Part shown: piece after piece, positions 39,201 through 48,040 of the stretch | How the letters are laid out: each line of letters starts with the position of its first letter | Numbering within the stretch: the first letter of the stretch is position 1 | Assembly: GCA_038373865.1 (NCBI GenBank) | Contig: JAXGGA010002829.1 | Location: forward strand, 49,799 to 113,798 | Reading direction: 5' to 3' | Length of the DNA: 64,000 bases | Source: Uloborus plumipes | Lineage: Eukaryota > Arthropoda > Arachnida > Araneae > Uloboridae | Notes under the pieces: generated by a model | Seen by the model: only the letters and a program-made list of their open reading frames with translations | Databases searched by the model: none | What the model was told of the DNA's origin: nothing | Position numbers and translations under genes: made by a program

Positions 39201-41109
39201 ATTGCTGAATATTCGAAAAAAAACTGCATAGATTTAATCGTTTTAAGTCATATTACCAATCCTAGTATAGTAATATGTACATGCATGGAAAAATTCATTG
39301 ACCGTTCCTTTCTCTCCCCCATAGGGGACATTTTAGCTTTGCAAGGAGTATTTTTTCCATAAAGAAAACATTGAATATAAAAAGTATTTTAAAGGAATAA
39401 GGTCAAACTGCTTTTCTTTTTGACATTATAATTTGTTGAGTGTGGCTATAAGATTGTATGGCAGCCTAGCTGCAGATTTTTTTTTTTTTTTTTTTCAATA
39501 GTCTGCGACACAGATTAAAGATCCAAAAATAGTCTGCGGGATAATCTAACGTTCAGTTTAATCATGAAATCTAAATCGGCTCTGAGAAATACTTAAAAAT
39601 CAGGTGTTAAACTTAAAAACTACAAGCATGCGCTACCTGTAGATTACGTCTCAGAAAGTACAATAAAATCTCAGTTAGCTGAAATTCAAGATTTTTTTCT
39701 TTAAAACTTTTAGGAGTATTTTTTCCTTCCACCAACTAAGAAATAGTCCTCAGAATTTTTCACGAATGTGCGACACGTGTTGCACTGTTTCTGCTACCGG
39801 GTAGAGGGGTAATGTTAAATAAAGCCTCTCCTTGTGAGTACGGACAAAGGGCAGATCCAGTAATTTTTTAAGGAGGCGGCGATTAATTCTTTCCCTTACC
39901 TCTTACTACGTATCTGATTCGCACATGCGGTTGAGGGGAGGCACTTTATTTTATTTATAAAATATAAAGATTTAGCCAAGAAGTAGGGGGCAGGAGATCT
40001 CCGAACGGTATTCCTTCCCTTTCCAGCTACAAAAGGTATTCGAAAATAGCGTTTTTAGAGTCTCAACCTCTTAATGATTCCGGGCGAATGTTTTGAACAT
40101 CCTCAACCACATCAACAGTAATCCAAATTTTCATTTTCTGGAACTTCAGTTTCGAAAAATTACCGGAGGAAAGTCGCTAAACCCTTTCTCTAACTTCATC
40201 AAAGATGGACTATACTATACAGCGAAGCACCATTTATAGGGTTCTCTTTTATACGTTTTTTACCAGTCCCGGCAGCATTGCATATTACCGTACACCTATT
40301 ATACGTCTTGTCCACTCCAACGTTTTTTCATAGTCCTTTCAAAAACGTATAAACGTTGCTTCACTGTACTTCCATTTTTAGAACTTCCAATTCCAAAACA
40401 TTACCGCTGCTGAGTCTAGCAGGGCCGTGGTGGCCCGATAGGTAAGGCATCGGACTCGTGTCCGGAGGGACCCGGGTTCGATCCCAGCCGATCAAAGATC
40501 CACCGTCTTGATTAATGGTGGCTGGGAGGCGTTAAAAATGTCGTGGTCACAAAGTCCTCCAAGTGAAACGATACCTCTGGGGGTGCTGGGCCTAGGGTTT
40601 GCTCGACCCTAGGTTCTGGTTCAAAATTAATAACAGAGCGCCCTTCAGGGCCCTATCCCGGTTAAACCACGAAGCTGTGGTAGGTACGGGGGACCCTGGA
40701 GGTGTGAAATGAAATGAAATGCTGAGTCTAGCAAGGGAATGGCGATTGTCCTCATCTCGTTCCCATCTCTGCTACAATACCATGACACATAAATGTATAT
40801 AAAATAATTTTCGACTCACCTCCATAGTTTCCCAAGCGTTTTGCTGAGTTCCGCGTTGTGCAAGTGCGGGTATTGGTCGGCCAGTTTCCTGCGGGCCGCC
40901 TGGGCCCACACCATGAACGCGTTCATGGGCCTCTTCACGTAGGGCTTGCGCCTGTCCCCGCCGTTCGACCCGGGTCCGGACCCGCTCCGGACCGGGGCCG
41001 GGACCACGCTCCAGTCGTAGCCGCGCAGGACGCGGCTCACGGCGGCTCGGATCGAGACCGGATACGACTCCGGTCCGTCCGACTCTTCGGCGCTCGTCCG
41101 GGGATCCAT
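23992..41109 (-). CDS. SoxE: SoxE-class HMG-box transcription factor, four visible coding exons
   Basis: A DNA-binding regulator; SoxE proteins (Sox8/9/10, fly Sox100B) act in the nucleus in gonad, glia, neural-crest or appendage programmes. Joined exons (41109-40820, 32101-31925, 28989-28853, 24233-23992) give 281 codons with matching phases at all three junctions. Order: a short SoxE dimerisation region (about 16-41, [14 protein letters not shown]), the HMG box (about 57-133, with RPMNAFMVW at 60-68), a Pro/Ser PPTPPSSPP motif in exon 3, and a K2-type region ([14 protein letters not shown], about 207-220, then LDQYLPP). The intron inside the HMG box after KLWR is the SoxE position. The usual C-terminal transactivation domain is missing: 281 residues against roughly 450-530 in known members, so the last exon may be unfound (see the donor at 24029-24036). 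Confidence 0.94.
24029..24036 (-). promoter_or_regulatory. Candidate splice donor inside SoxE exon 4
   Basis: Read on the minus strand, TCC TTT is followed by GTGAGTAA. Use of this site would end exon 4 at 24037 in phase 0 and drop the last 14 codons and the stop. It would require a further exon to the left that I could not find. Confidence 0.45.
24961..25568 (-). mobile_element. Helitron-like non-autonomous element, family 2 (SoxE intron 3)
   Basis: On the minus strand it begins TCTATATCAATAAAAATGAG after a host A and ends with a hairpin (ACCCGG-GCAACG-CTGGGT, plus positions 24971-24988), ATAAAG and terminal CTAG before a host T. A 5' TC, a 3' hairpin plus CTAG, and insertion between A and T are Helitron hallmarks. 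No Rep/helicase is present. A Penelope or LINE tail is a weaker alternative. Confidence 0.6.
26255..26346 (+). repeat. tRNA-like relic (B-box and T-run)
   Basis: GTGGGTTCGATTCTCACTGG (26311-26330) looks like a tRNA T-arm/B-box and is followed by a T-run at 26341-26347 like a Pol III terminator. The upstream half does not fold into a D-arm and anticodon arm, and the acceptor ends do not pair. It is a tRNA pseudogene or SINE head, not a functional tRNA. Confidence 0.4.
26930..26995. repeat. A-rich AAATA/AAT microsatellite
   Basis: Repeated AAATA, AAT and AAC units next to further A-rich runs. The block CGTCTGCC occurs on both sides (about 26920 and 26999), suggesting a small local duplication. 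Confidence 0.6.
27220..27800. repeat. Four-unit tandem repeat of about 145 bp (SoxE intron 3)
   Basis: Units begin GAACGGTTCATCATTGAACG (27220), GAACGGTTTAATGTTGAACG (27362), GAACGGTTCAATGTTGAACG (27507) and GAACGGCTCAAAGTTGAACC (27654). Spacings are 142, 145 and 147 bp. Each continues through a variant of TTCAAATCGAAAAT, ATTTCGAACAAAAAAA and TCAAAAGTTATTAGG. The array ends in a G-run and (GACC)n. It may be the tail of a larger transposon. Confidence 0.8.
28264..28440. repeat. GC-richer block with inverted ends, probable old repeat
   Basis: GCCAAGGAGCCCTAGTCAGA near the left and CAGACTAGGCTGATATGGCC near the right are partly inverted copies, and the base composition differs from the intron around it. 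Not assigned to a family. Confidence 0.35.
28853..28989 (-). CDS. SoxE: SoxE exon 3 (Ser/Pro-rich linker)
   Basis: Acceptor TTTCACCAACAG, donor CCAG/GTACGC, 137 bp. Encodes [20 protein letters not shown], then a PPTPPSSPP run comparable to the conserved GPPTPPTTP of vertebrate SoxE proteins. Incoming and outgoing phases match exons 2 and 4. Confidence 0.88.
29000..30130. other. SoxE intron 2, no other feature seen
   Basis: AT-rich intron sequence. GTGACAAGTGACAAGG near 29605 recalls the repeat at 11394. The long minus open frame over 28788-29354 is open only because it includes SoxE exon 3. Confidence 0.45.
30136..30374. mobile_element. piggyBac-like MITE with TTAA target site (C)
   Basis: TTAA at 30136-30139 is followed by CCTTTCGGAACCGGGCAG, and CCGCCCGACTCCTAAAGG is followed by TTAA at 30371-30374. 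The 231-bp interior contains ACGACAG words in both orientations. It lies in SoxE intron 2. Confidence 0.62.
30846..31025. repeat. Probable dispersed repeat ('GTGACATATCTAGCACCCC')
   Basis: A segment of unlike composition with GGTGCGGGGAGGCGCAAAT and GGGGGTGGGCGTCGAACATA. It resembles the short G-rich interspersed repeats elsewhere in the window, but no second copy is clear. Confidence 0.3.
31925..32101 (-). CDS. SoxE: SoxE exon 2 (rest of HMG box)
   Basis: Acceptor CTCTCGACAG, donor TTCAG/GTGAGAG, 177 bp. It begins with the base completing Arg97 and encodes [20 protein letters not shown], then [16 protein letters not shown], the conserved third helix and basic tail of SoxE HMG boxes. It ends with a Lys/Pro/Gln-rich linker. 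Confidence 0.94.
32455..33620. repeat. (AAAT)n and duplicated AAATGAAT-rich repeat (SoxE intron 1)
   Basis: An (AAAT)n tract at 32457-32484 precedes two diverged units of about 0.5 kb (about 32600-33100 and 33120-33620). Each has irregular AAATGAATA units, then a variant of TTCACTTTGCCCCGC (32803, 33397), then an AAAACATTT segment, then TTTTAAAACTAACTTGTATTA or its relative. A third relative lies at 42060-42420. Confidence 0.6.
33621..36630. other. SoxE intron 1, no other feature seen
   Basis: AT-rich with a (GT)n stretch near 34420-34435. The segment 34080-34390 is somewhat richer in GC (TTCCGGGGAAG, CGCGTTCGATCTTATCTG) and might be regulatory, but nothing specific supports this. Confidence 0.4.
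36637..37050. mobile_element. CATCGG/CCGATG-rich MITE-like block (SoxE intron 1)
   Basis: Begins CACCCAAGTAGCATCAACTC and ends GATGAAATTGTGCGCCTAGG, imperfect inverted ends related to the MITE at 12826. In between, the word CATCGG or its complement CCGATG (or a close variant) occurs more than a dozen times in both orientations. GC is well above the flanks. A short-motif array captured in a non-autonomous DNA element fits best. Confidence 0.55.
37086..37262. repeat. Poly-G/poly-C bounded dispersed repeat, copy 2
   Basis: Opposite orientation to copy 1: GACGTCATTTCAAGTTTTTC, a G-run, CAAAGGGTCCAAATACAATA, CTTATATGTAAATACATTGA, a G-run, a C-run, CAATTGACGGGCC. The order matches copy 1 exactly in reverse complement. 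Confidence 0.65.
37263..40408. other. SoxE intron 1, no other feature seen
   Basis: AT-rich intron. GGGCAGATCCAGTAATTTTT at 39849 resembles the opening of short G-rich repeats. No coding support. Confidence 0.45.
40409..40733 (+). mobile_element. tRNA-derived SINE with 13-bp target-site duplication
   Basis: GCTGAGTCTAGCA flanks the insert on both sides (40409-40421 and 40721-40733). The head (about 40422-40495) is tRNA-like, with an A-box-like TGGCCCGATAGG, an anticodon-like stem CGGAC/GTCCG and a B-box GGTTCGATCCC. A unique GC-rich body follows and it ends in a short (GAAAT)n tail. The insertion is 87 bp from the SoxE exon 1 donor, inside intron 1. A Pol III SINE mobilised by a LINE is the standard interpretation. 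Confidence 0.9.
40820..41109 (-). CDS. SoxE: SoxE exon 1 (start, dimerisation region, first part of HMG box)
   Basis: The ATG at 41109-41107 opens 96 codons plus two bases, ending at the donor TGGAG/GTGAGT. Residues 16-41 form the SoxE dimerisation motif and 57-97 the start of the HMG box. Exon GC is far above its surroundings. The start is the first in-frame ATG; its -3 base is T and +4 is G. Vertebrate SoxE proteins have a longer N-terminus, so a short one here is a difference. Confidence 0.93.
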
Positions 41110-41300
41110 GGATGCGGACGCGTGTGTGCTCTCGGGGATGCGGAAATGTTATCGTCTGCGCCGAGAGGGAAGGAGAGAGTGATGTCTGCAGTTGACTTGT
41201 TGCTGCGCGGGTGGGTTTGTGCGTTGGGATGAGTGGGAGGGAGGGGAACTGTCGTCTGCCAATGGCCAAGAGAGGATGGTGGCCCGGGGAAGACGAATCA
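41110..41300 (-). promoter_or_regulatory. SoxE 5' UTR / proximal promoter region
   Basis: The GC-rich block immediately upstream of the ATG contains a C-rich stretch (CCCCTCCCTCCCACTC on the minus strand) and GCCATTGGC, which carries a CCAAT-type box on either strand (about 41256-41264). No TATA box is evident. Overlapping open frames on both strands here (40772-41269 minus, 40858-41232 plus) are shadows of GC-rich DNA. Confidence 0.5.
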
Positions 41301-42059
41301 AGGAAGCATTTCTTTCTTCTTTTTTTCTTAATTTCTGAGTTTTAGTTTATTTTTCAGAGCAACTAAACTAAATGGGTATTGGTTAAGAGTGCAACAGAAA
41401 ATTATGACGCACTCTATCAGCAATGATTGTGTTCGAATTTTTTCAATATGGGAAGTTTTACAACTTTCGGTAAGATTTTCTATTTGTTTCTATAGCAAGA
41501 GAAAAAGCGTATTCACAAGGAGTTTTACTATTTGATTTGCAAACACTTGTTACGCAATGCTTTTGCGAGGCACATTTTAATTTCTGAACTTTTTGCTGCC
41601 CCTAGTACTTTTCTCCGCCTCCATCTCAGTTCTTAGCTCCTAGTGTTGTAACCACAATGTTTTCAAACTCAAAGCATCAAAACAATCCACATTTGAAGAC
41701 TCATGACCTATATTCAAGGACGAATGGTCATCCTAAATTCTGTTTCTGATGGTCAGAAAGGTCAAACTAACGTACATCCCCACGAATAAAATTTTTAAGT
41801 TATTGCTCCATTGTAAGTAGAATCTTTTTTCGTATTGATCCATGAGAATATAACTCTTTTAAAAAATAAACCCTTCATAACCAGCGTTAGCGAGAATCTC
41901 AACCTTTGTATACACCAGACCAACGTTTTTACGGTGTCCTGCAAAGTAGTGACAATGTGACTTAGACGTTAGTCTGATTTTGATTTTGAGGAATAGAATT
42001 AAATGACATTTTCTCTCATAGATTTCTTTTAAAATTTAGTTTTCATTTACTTCCGTGCA
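41301..42059. other. Upstream of SoxE, no gene seen
   Basis: AT-rich sequence. Distal regulatory sites could lie here but none is identifiable by eye. Confidence 0.4.
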
Positions 42060-42420
42060 CCACGTGGTGAAAGGGATAAAGTTAATAAGTAAAGAAATGT
42101 AAGTGAATTAATAAATAAAAAATACATATGTAATTAATAAATGAATAGAGAAACAAGCGAAATGAATTATTTTACTTTGTCCCGCGTGTACTTGACATAT
42201 TGCATTTAATATTAAAATCAGAACATGCCTAATGTGAACTGAAGAAGTACTGAACTGGACATCAGTAGCTCTCAACTAATACTTAAAATGATAATTACAA
42301 GAACTTTATCATTTTATAATAACAAGAAATATTCTTAATAAACCACGACTATTACAATACATGTATCAAATTTTGAAAATGACTTGTATTATTTTTTGTT
42401 GATCTTCAGAGTTATTTATT
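42060..42420. repeat. Third copy of the AAATGAAT / TTTGTCCCGCG repeat
   Basis: Shares GGGATAAAGTTAATAAGTAA-type start, AAATGAATTATTTTACTTTG plus TCCCGCG (42161-42186), AAGAACTTTATCATTTTATA and TTTTGAAAATGACTTGTATT with the two units at 32600-33620. It lies about 1 kb upstream of the SoxE start. Confidence 0.5.
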
Positions 42421-43315
42421 TATTTATGTTTTATTTATTTTTTAACTGGGATCAACTATATGTTTAGCAATTTCATTAAAATGTTGCTAAAAAGTGGCAC
42501 TTCAAAATGAAAAAATATTTTCCCACTTTACTTTTCCCCACGTTCCACAATATTTATTTATTTTTTTTCATGGACGTTCTCCAAAAGTTTTTTGACTATC
42601 TGGAACTTACAAAACGTGCGCTGCTTGATCTAAATTTTCATTTGCATGAAATGTTCATCGCAGCTTTTAGTTTTTGCTTGAAAACATCCCCCAATTTCAA
42701 TACTTAAATCTTCTTTCTGAAAAGAATTAATAACTAAATCTCATTTTAAACGTCTGCTGCATAATCAATGTTTGCGCCAACTGCGTAACATTCCTCCGGC
42801 AGGAAAACTGCTCAGAATGTATACATTCCTAATTGATATCAAACAGCGATAGAGCTGCAAACTTCTTCAAAACATTGACTTGAGGCTTCTGCATAAATAC
42901 TATCAGGAAACTTTTAGGCGTTGAAGAAGCAGTGATTACCCTATATTGATAAAATGGTGCGTTAAATATGTAATTCCACGCTGCTGGTTCCGATGTCACC
43001 GAAGATCTACTTCAAAAGACAATAATTCATCACGATCGTCAAGTGTTAGATTCGAGAACTTGTAAATTTGTTTTTCCCCCCACTTTTGCCCCCTTTTGCT
43101 TCCGTGTTAACCTGCTCATTCCAGAATTACAGTTTGATTTTGTCTAAAAATTTGAATTGATAGTATTCTTTTCTTCCAAATATCAATTATTTATTTTTAA
43201 CAACATAATTTTACTTGTATTTACGGTAGTGGTGAGACATGGCAAAAAATCAATGTTTTAAAACAGATGTTATAAATTAAGCCATCGAAGCATTCCTATC
43301 ATTTAAGGCGATCAA

Positions 43316-43463
43316 TTGAACCCCCCCCCCCCATCTGGTTTTGGGAAATAAATGTATTCACACATATGAAGGCTTGTTTTTTGCTGTTTTCTCGTGTCAT
43401 ATGTACATTATGTACACAACTTTGTCCCCTCCTCCCCGGAAAACTTAGAAATAACGGGCCTGC
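43316..43463. repeat. Poly-G/poly-C bounded dispersed repeat, copy 3
   Basis: Same order as copy 1: CAATTGAACCCCCC, TCTGGTTTTGGGAAATAAAT, GTATTCACACATATGAAGGC, TTTTTTGCTGTTTTCTCG, TTTGTCCCCTCCTCCCC, GGAAAACTTAGAAATAACGG. Confidence 0.6.
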
Positions 43464-44300
43464 ATCGATGGTATTGATAACATCGACCAAAAAACATTGA
43501 TGTGTTCATAAAAATTACTAGGTTCTCATTCACTGGTCGGTTTACCTCACATGGTAAAATTTTGATGCTGTTTGCAAATCTGAGAAAGTAGCTGCTTGAA
43601 TTTTTAAAGCTTGTGATAATTTTAATCAGGGCCGTATTTAAGGGGTGGGTTTTTAGGGTTCAAACCCCCTCCGAAATTTTTCAAAACTATTACAAAAATG
43701 CTTTTCATAGTTTATCACCGAAAAAAAATATTACTATTTCATTGTAATTTTCTTATTTACTTTGAAACTTCATTTGAAAAGTTAAATTATCATTGTTGAA
43801 TAATTGTACAAAATAAGTTTTTTCTGCAGTATTTATTTTTATTGTATTTATTGCAAATATAATTTTTTAACAATACACCTTTCCTTTCGAATTTTTAACA
43901 CCTCTAAAGAAAAGACAAAAATTCTTGAAATTTGTAAGTACCATATCACATCTTATAAGTGTCCCCTTAAGATAGAAATTTCAAAAGTACTCCTTCGAAA
44001 GCGCGTCTATGAGTAAACTCATCATCTATTTTTTTTATTCATTTATTTATTTATTTATTTATTTTTTTTTTACATTTACCTATTGTAACAAAAATCAACA
44101 GAATAAAGAACATAAAATCAAATTTTATTGACTTTATAGATTTCACGAGCAATAGGTTTGGCAATACCCTCCACGAAACTAAGGTATTGTTACGGCCCCG
44201 ATTTTAGTATAAAGACTATCCTTAAGAAAATTTTACTATTGGAATTTTATGCCATACTTGTTTCTTGATAAGTTAAAATACGTCATATGTGTCTATAGAT
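43464..44300. other. No gene seen; (TTTA)n near 44036-44070
   Basis: A TTTA microsatellite and AT-rich DNA. GGGCCGTATTTAAGGGGTGG at 43629 is another short G-rich repeat start. Confidence 0.45.
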
Positions 44301-44312
44301 AGTGTAAATAAT

Positions 44313-44520
44313 GTTTACACTATTAAAAAAAACCTGAATTTTCAGGAAGATTTTTACTGATTTTAACAGTAAATTTCCGTTTTCGTTTCAAAACAGAACT
44401 TTTCCTTGAAAAAACGGAACTATTCCGTGAATTACCAAGTTGGAGAAACAAAAAACGGAATTTACCCGGTTTTGTGGTTGAAATATAACCGAACGAGAGA
44501 GTTAGAGACAGTCTGAAGAG
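44313..44520. repeat. Repeat with CACTATTAAAAAAA end and CCGTTTT/AAAACGG words
   Basis: The opening CACTATTAAAAAAAACCTGA resembles the CACTGTTAAAAAAATGTCCT end of the foldback repeat at 63172. Inside, CCGTTTT and AAAACGG occur in opposite orientations, suggesting a foldback relic. Confidence 0.35.
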
Positions 44521-44735
44521 ACTTGGCGCGTGCGCAGAAACGAAAAGAGGATATCTGTGTCTCGTCGTTTGGATAGCTACTTTACAAAAAACATCACAGT
44601 CGAATGTTATTTAATCGTGTTCCTCAGGACGTTATTATGTGTGCCATTTTGTTTCAATTTGAAAATGCTTCGTCGAAGAGCGTTGACTATTGTTATAGCA
44701 TTCGAAGAAGAATTATTGCAGGATTCTGCGTAGTT
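44521..44735 (+). other. Short open segment with GCGTGCGCA motif, unassigned
   Basis: GGCGCGTGCGCAGAAACG at 44525-44542 resembles an NRF1-type promoter motif, and a short frame from an ATG at 44665 reads MLRRRALTIVIAFEEELLQD then SA and a stop. This could be the beginning of a decayed transposase (Harbinger-like proteins can start with similar basic/acidic stretches) or a promoter-proximal exon. Neither is established. Confidence 0.25.
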
Positions 44736-45858
44736 AATCAAATTGACTGGAAAAATAATTTGAATCTTTTCATGTGTTATTCGGTATCCAGCATTTCCTA
44801 GCTCAACATTTTTAAGAAGACTTCGTTTATCGCAATGGATAGAATCAAAATGGCAACAAAAGGGCGTGTTAGTATATTTTAAAATCTACTCGTTCTATTG
44901 TTGCCTTTTTTGAGCAACAAAAATTTAAAATTTTTATTTAAGAGGTAAGAATTTTTATTTTTGTTACTGCTATTTTTATTTTAATCTGAGTCCAGACTTA
45001 ACAGTTAGTTATTTCATGATGTAAACCAATTGTGCATTTTAGTAGTTGCATGTTTAAACTTACTGGTGCTGAGGGTTAGTAAAATTTAGTGAAATGATTT
45101 TTGTATTTTTATATCAAGATTTAAAAGCTTAGTTTCAAAACTTAGCTTTTTTACTTTATGACTTTACTTCGTTAATGTGACGAAATTAATGTTGTCAAAA
45201 CTACGAAAATGATTGTCAAATTGACGATACTAGGATAAAGAAATATTTCGCTACATTTGACGAAATTCATCCCCAAAAAATTACGAAATGTTCGCTCGGG
45301 GTATATTCTTGGAAGTGATTTCATCAAAAACAAAGAAAATTCGTTAATTTTGAGAGTGCATTTCTGAAAGTGTTGATCACTATGAACACCATAACGTAAA
45401 TATATATGAAAATAGAAGAAATCAGTAACAATACAGGATTTTTTTTTAAGGAACCACGAATGTTTCAAATTCAGAAAGGAAAAAAAGAACTTTCGGAAGA
45501 ACTTAATTTTTATTCAAACATAAGAGAAAATATTTTTAAAAGAATGCACCTTGTTAATACTTTTTAATTTTTTGAAGTTATGCGCTCAGAAATACTATGC
45601 ATTGATCATTCCATCTTCAAAATATTTGAGTATTTTATGCGAGATTGATGTAATCTTTTCAAAAAAATCATGTTATTTTAATGAACTAAAATTTTTAATG
45701 AAAAAAAAAAAGCCAATTCTTGTATTGCTTTAGTATTTTTTTTTAAAGGCAAGATGTTTAAAAGTTTGAAGTATATGAGCGGATATTTTCAAACTTTTTC
45801 TAAAACACAAAATTCGTAAGAGTTTTAAGTTTACATTTTTGCTCATCATTTTGTCTTA
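44736..45858. other. No gene seen
   Basis: AT-rich. ACGAAATT-type words recur irregularly between 45178 and 45300. No supported frame. Confidence 0.4.
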
Positions 45859-48040
45859 TCTATATACAGGGTGTCCACTCCAATCGTGGACCAATAGCTA
45901 ATTTCTAAACCGTTAGAGATACGCATATAGTTTATTTAGGAAAAAATCTCCAAATTATGAAAGGAATTTTTAGTCTATTCAATGTTTTTCAAAAAATCAA
46001 ATTTTGAAAGAGTTACGAAATTTAAATTTTTATACAGCCCCCCAGTCCTATCAATCATATTTAGTAAAACATTCTTGACACTGTAACGTTTAAAACTAAA
46101 AAAAAATCACTCCTCTACCACAAAAATTGACCGAGTTATGACGTTTTGAAAAATCAAGATTTTGCATTATTTCATGACGTCATCGAGAGATCGCTTAAGG
46201 GACCGTATGCGAAATACTTCAAAATCTTGATTTTTCAAAACGTCATAACTCGGTCAATTTTTGTGGTAGAAGAGTGATTTTTTTTTAGTTTTAAACGTTA
46301 CAGTGTCAAGAATGTTTTACTAAATATGATTGATAGGACTGGGGGGCTGTATAAAAATTTAAATTTCGTAACTCTTTCAAAATTTGATTTTTTGAAAAAC
46401 ATTGAATAGACTAAAAATTCCTTTCATAATTTGGAGATTTTTTCCTAAATAAACTCTATGCTTATCTCTAACGGTTTAGAAATTAGCTATTGGTCCACGA
46501 TTGGAGTGGACACCCTGTATATAAAGATGACGGTGTTCGTTTGTCTGTTTGCACGTTTGTAACCGCTGGCCAGAAGCCCCCACAACACCTACGGACCTGA
46601 AACTTGGCTCAAAAATTCGAACGTACCCCGCCCTCGTGCACCTCGAAGCCCAAATTTTTAATTTCGAATTAGTTATTTTTAAATTAATTAATTAGTCTCA
46701 TTTTTGGTGTATCCGCCATAATTGAGGGAGGAAAACCTCCCCCCACCCCAAAACATTATATATCGTTGGAAAGGGTTTTTTTTCTGAAAAAGAAAAGTTT
46801 TAGCACGTTTCTGTCCGTTAATTAGGACAGGAGATATTAATTAATAAAATTTAGTCAATTTTCAAGGCTTAACTATGTACGCAGTACTGAAACACTAGGT
46901 TCATTTTCCTGATCAGTTGCTCTTTTGTCCCTGAAGTTACTTTGTGGTTAAAATTGTGCGTATAGATTTAAGCCTTGAAAATTTATTCAATTTGAATGTT
47001 TAATATCTCTTATTTCTTTCTTAATTTTCTGTCTTTTTGATTTATTTGGCGAATTGATTTATACTTTAACATGACTTTAAGTGGAGTTTAAAAGATGGAG
47101 CGCATTTGAACTAAAGGATATAATAATTTTAGTTCAGAGGGGTGGGAGGGAATTTAAATTTATTCAGTTGAATTCCTCAAAATTTGGTGTTGCCAAAAAT
47201 GTCAGAATGGAACTATTATTGTTAAAAAATTAGCGATGGCTATCAGCTACTCTTCGTATTTGGCGTGGTAAAGTTTGGCAACAATAGGGATATTTACCAA
47301 ACTTCCCAGCCAGTGAAACACTTCTTTCTCCAAATTAAAGAAAAAGAAAACGCTCTGTGAAGGAACAGTAGTTGTTTGCAGTCTAAAAAGTATTTTATTG
47401 CATGTTTAAAACATGTATATAATGCCGCCAAACCTAAATTTTTAATAGTTCCATTCTGACATTTTCGGTAACACCGCTATGAAGTTACTCTTCGTATTTG
47501 GCGTCGTAAAGTTTGGCAACAATCTGGAAATTTACCAAACATCCCAGCCAGGGAAATCTTGCTTATTTGAGGGTTACTGTTATAGATTGTAATCACTTCA
47601 AAGAGATGGTGCGAATAACATTATATTTCTTGCCTTTTAATGCTCAAATTAAAATCATGGAAGAATGGTTGAGGCTGAGCTACCTGACACAATCGGTTCC
47701 CACAATCCTTTGTTAATAAATTTAAATTTGGCGACCAATTTTACATTGAAATTACGGTTAAATCGGTGGATTATGTTAAACTTCAAGGGCAAAATTGCTG
47801 TGTTCGTTTAGAGTTTTCGAAAATCTTGCCACTACAGTTATCTCAAAAGTTCCATTGAAACGTTTATTTGGCGAATTGATTTAAACTTTAATATGATTTT
47901 TAGTGGAATTCAAAAGGTCGTGGTGCACATTTGAATTAAAGAATATAATAATTTTACTTAAGAGGGTGGAGTGAATTTAAATTTATTCAGTTGACTTTCT
48001 TTACTTTTTTGCACGGGCATCGCCATGCGGGTACTGCTAG
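45859..48040 (+). mobile_element. Helitron-like non-autonomous element, family 1, copy 1 (with nested MITE)
   Basis: Begins TCTATATA after a host A (45858) and ends GGGTACTGCTAG before a host T (48041), with a hairpin-forming GCACGG-GCATCG-CCATGC at 48011-48028. A 651-bp MITE (45867-46517) sits 8 bp inside the 5' end; without it the element is about 1.5 kb. Internal phrases (CTTCGTATTTGGCG, AAAGTTTGGCAACAAT, ACCAAAC...CCCAGCCAG) are duplicated about 240 bp apart. A second, inverted copy is at 54558-59240. No helicase or Rep coding is seen. Confidence 0.7.
45867..46517. mobile_element. 651-bp palindromic Tc1/mariner-type MITE, copy 1
   Basis: CAGGGTGTCCACTCCAATCG at the left is mirrored by CGATTGGAGTGGACACCCTG at the right, and arms of about 300 bp are complementary almost throughout around a centre near TCATCGAGAGATCGC. 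TA (within TATATA) flanks both ends, as for Tc1/mariner insertion. No coding. Near-identical to 48175-48825. Confidence 0.88.

Noticed and set aside
40772..41269. Long minus and plus open frames overlapping SoxE exon 1 (up to 165 codons)
   Set aside because: They are out of frame with the clear HMG-box coding sequence and arise from its high GC and low stop density.
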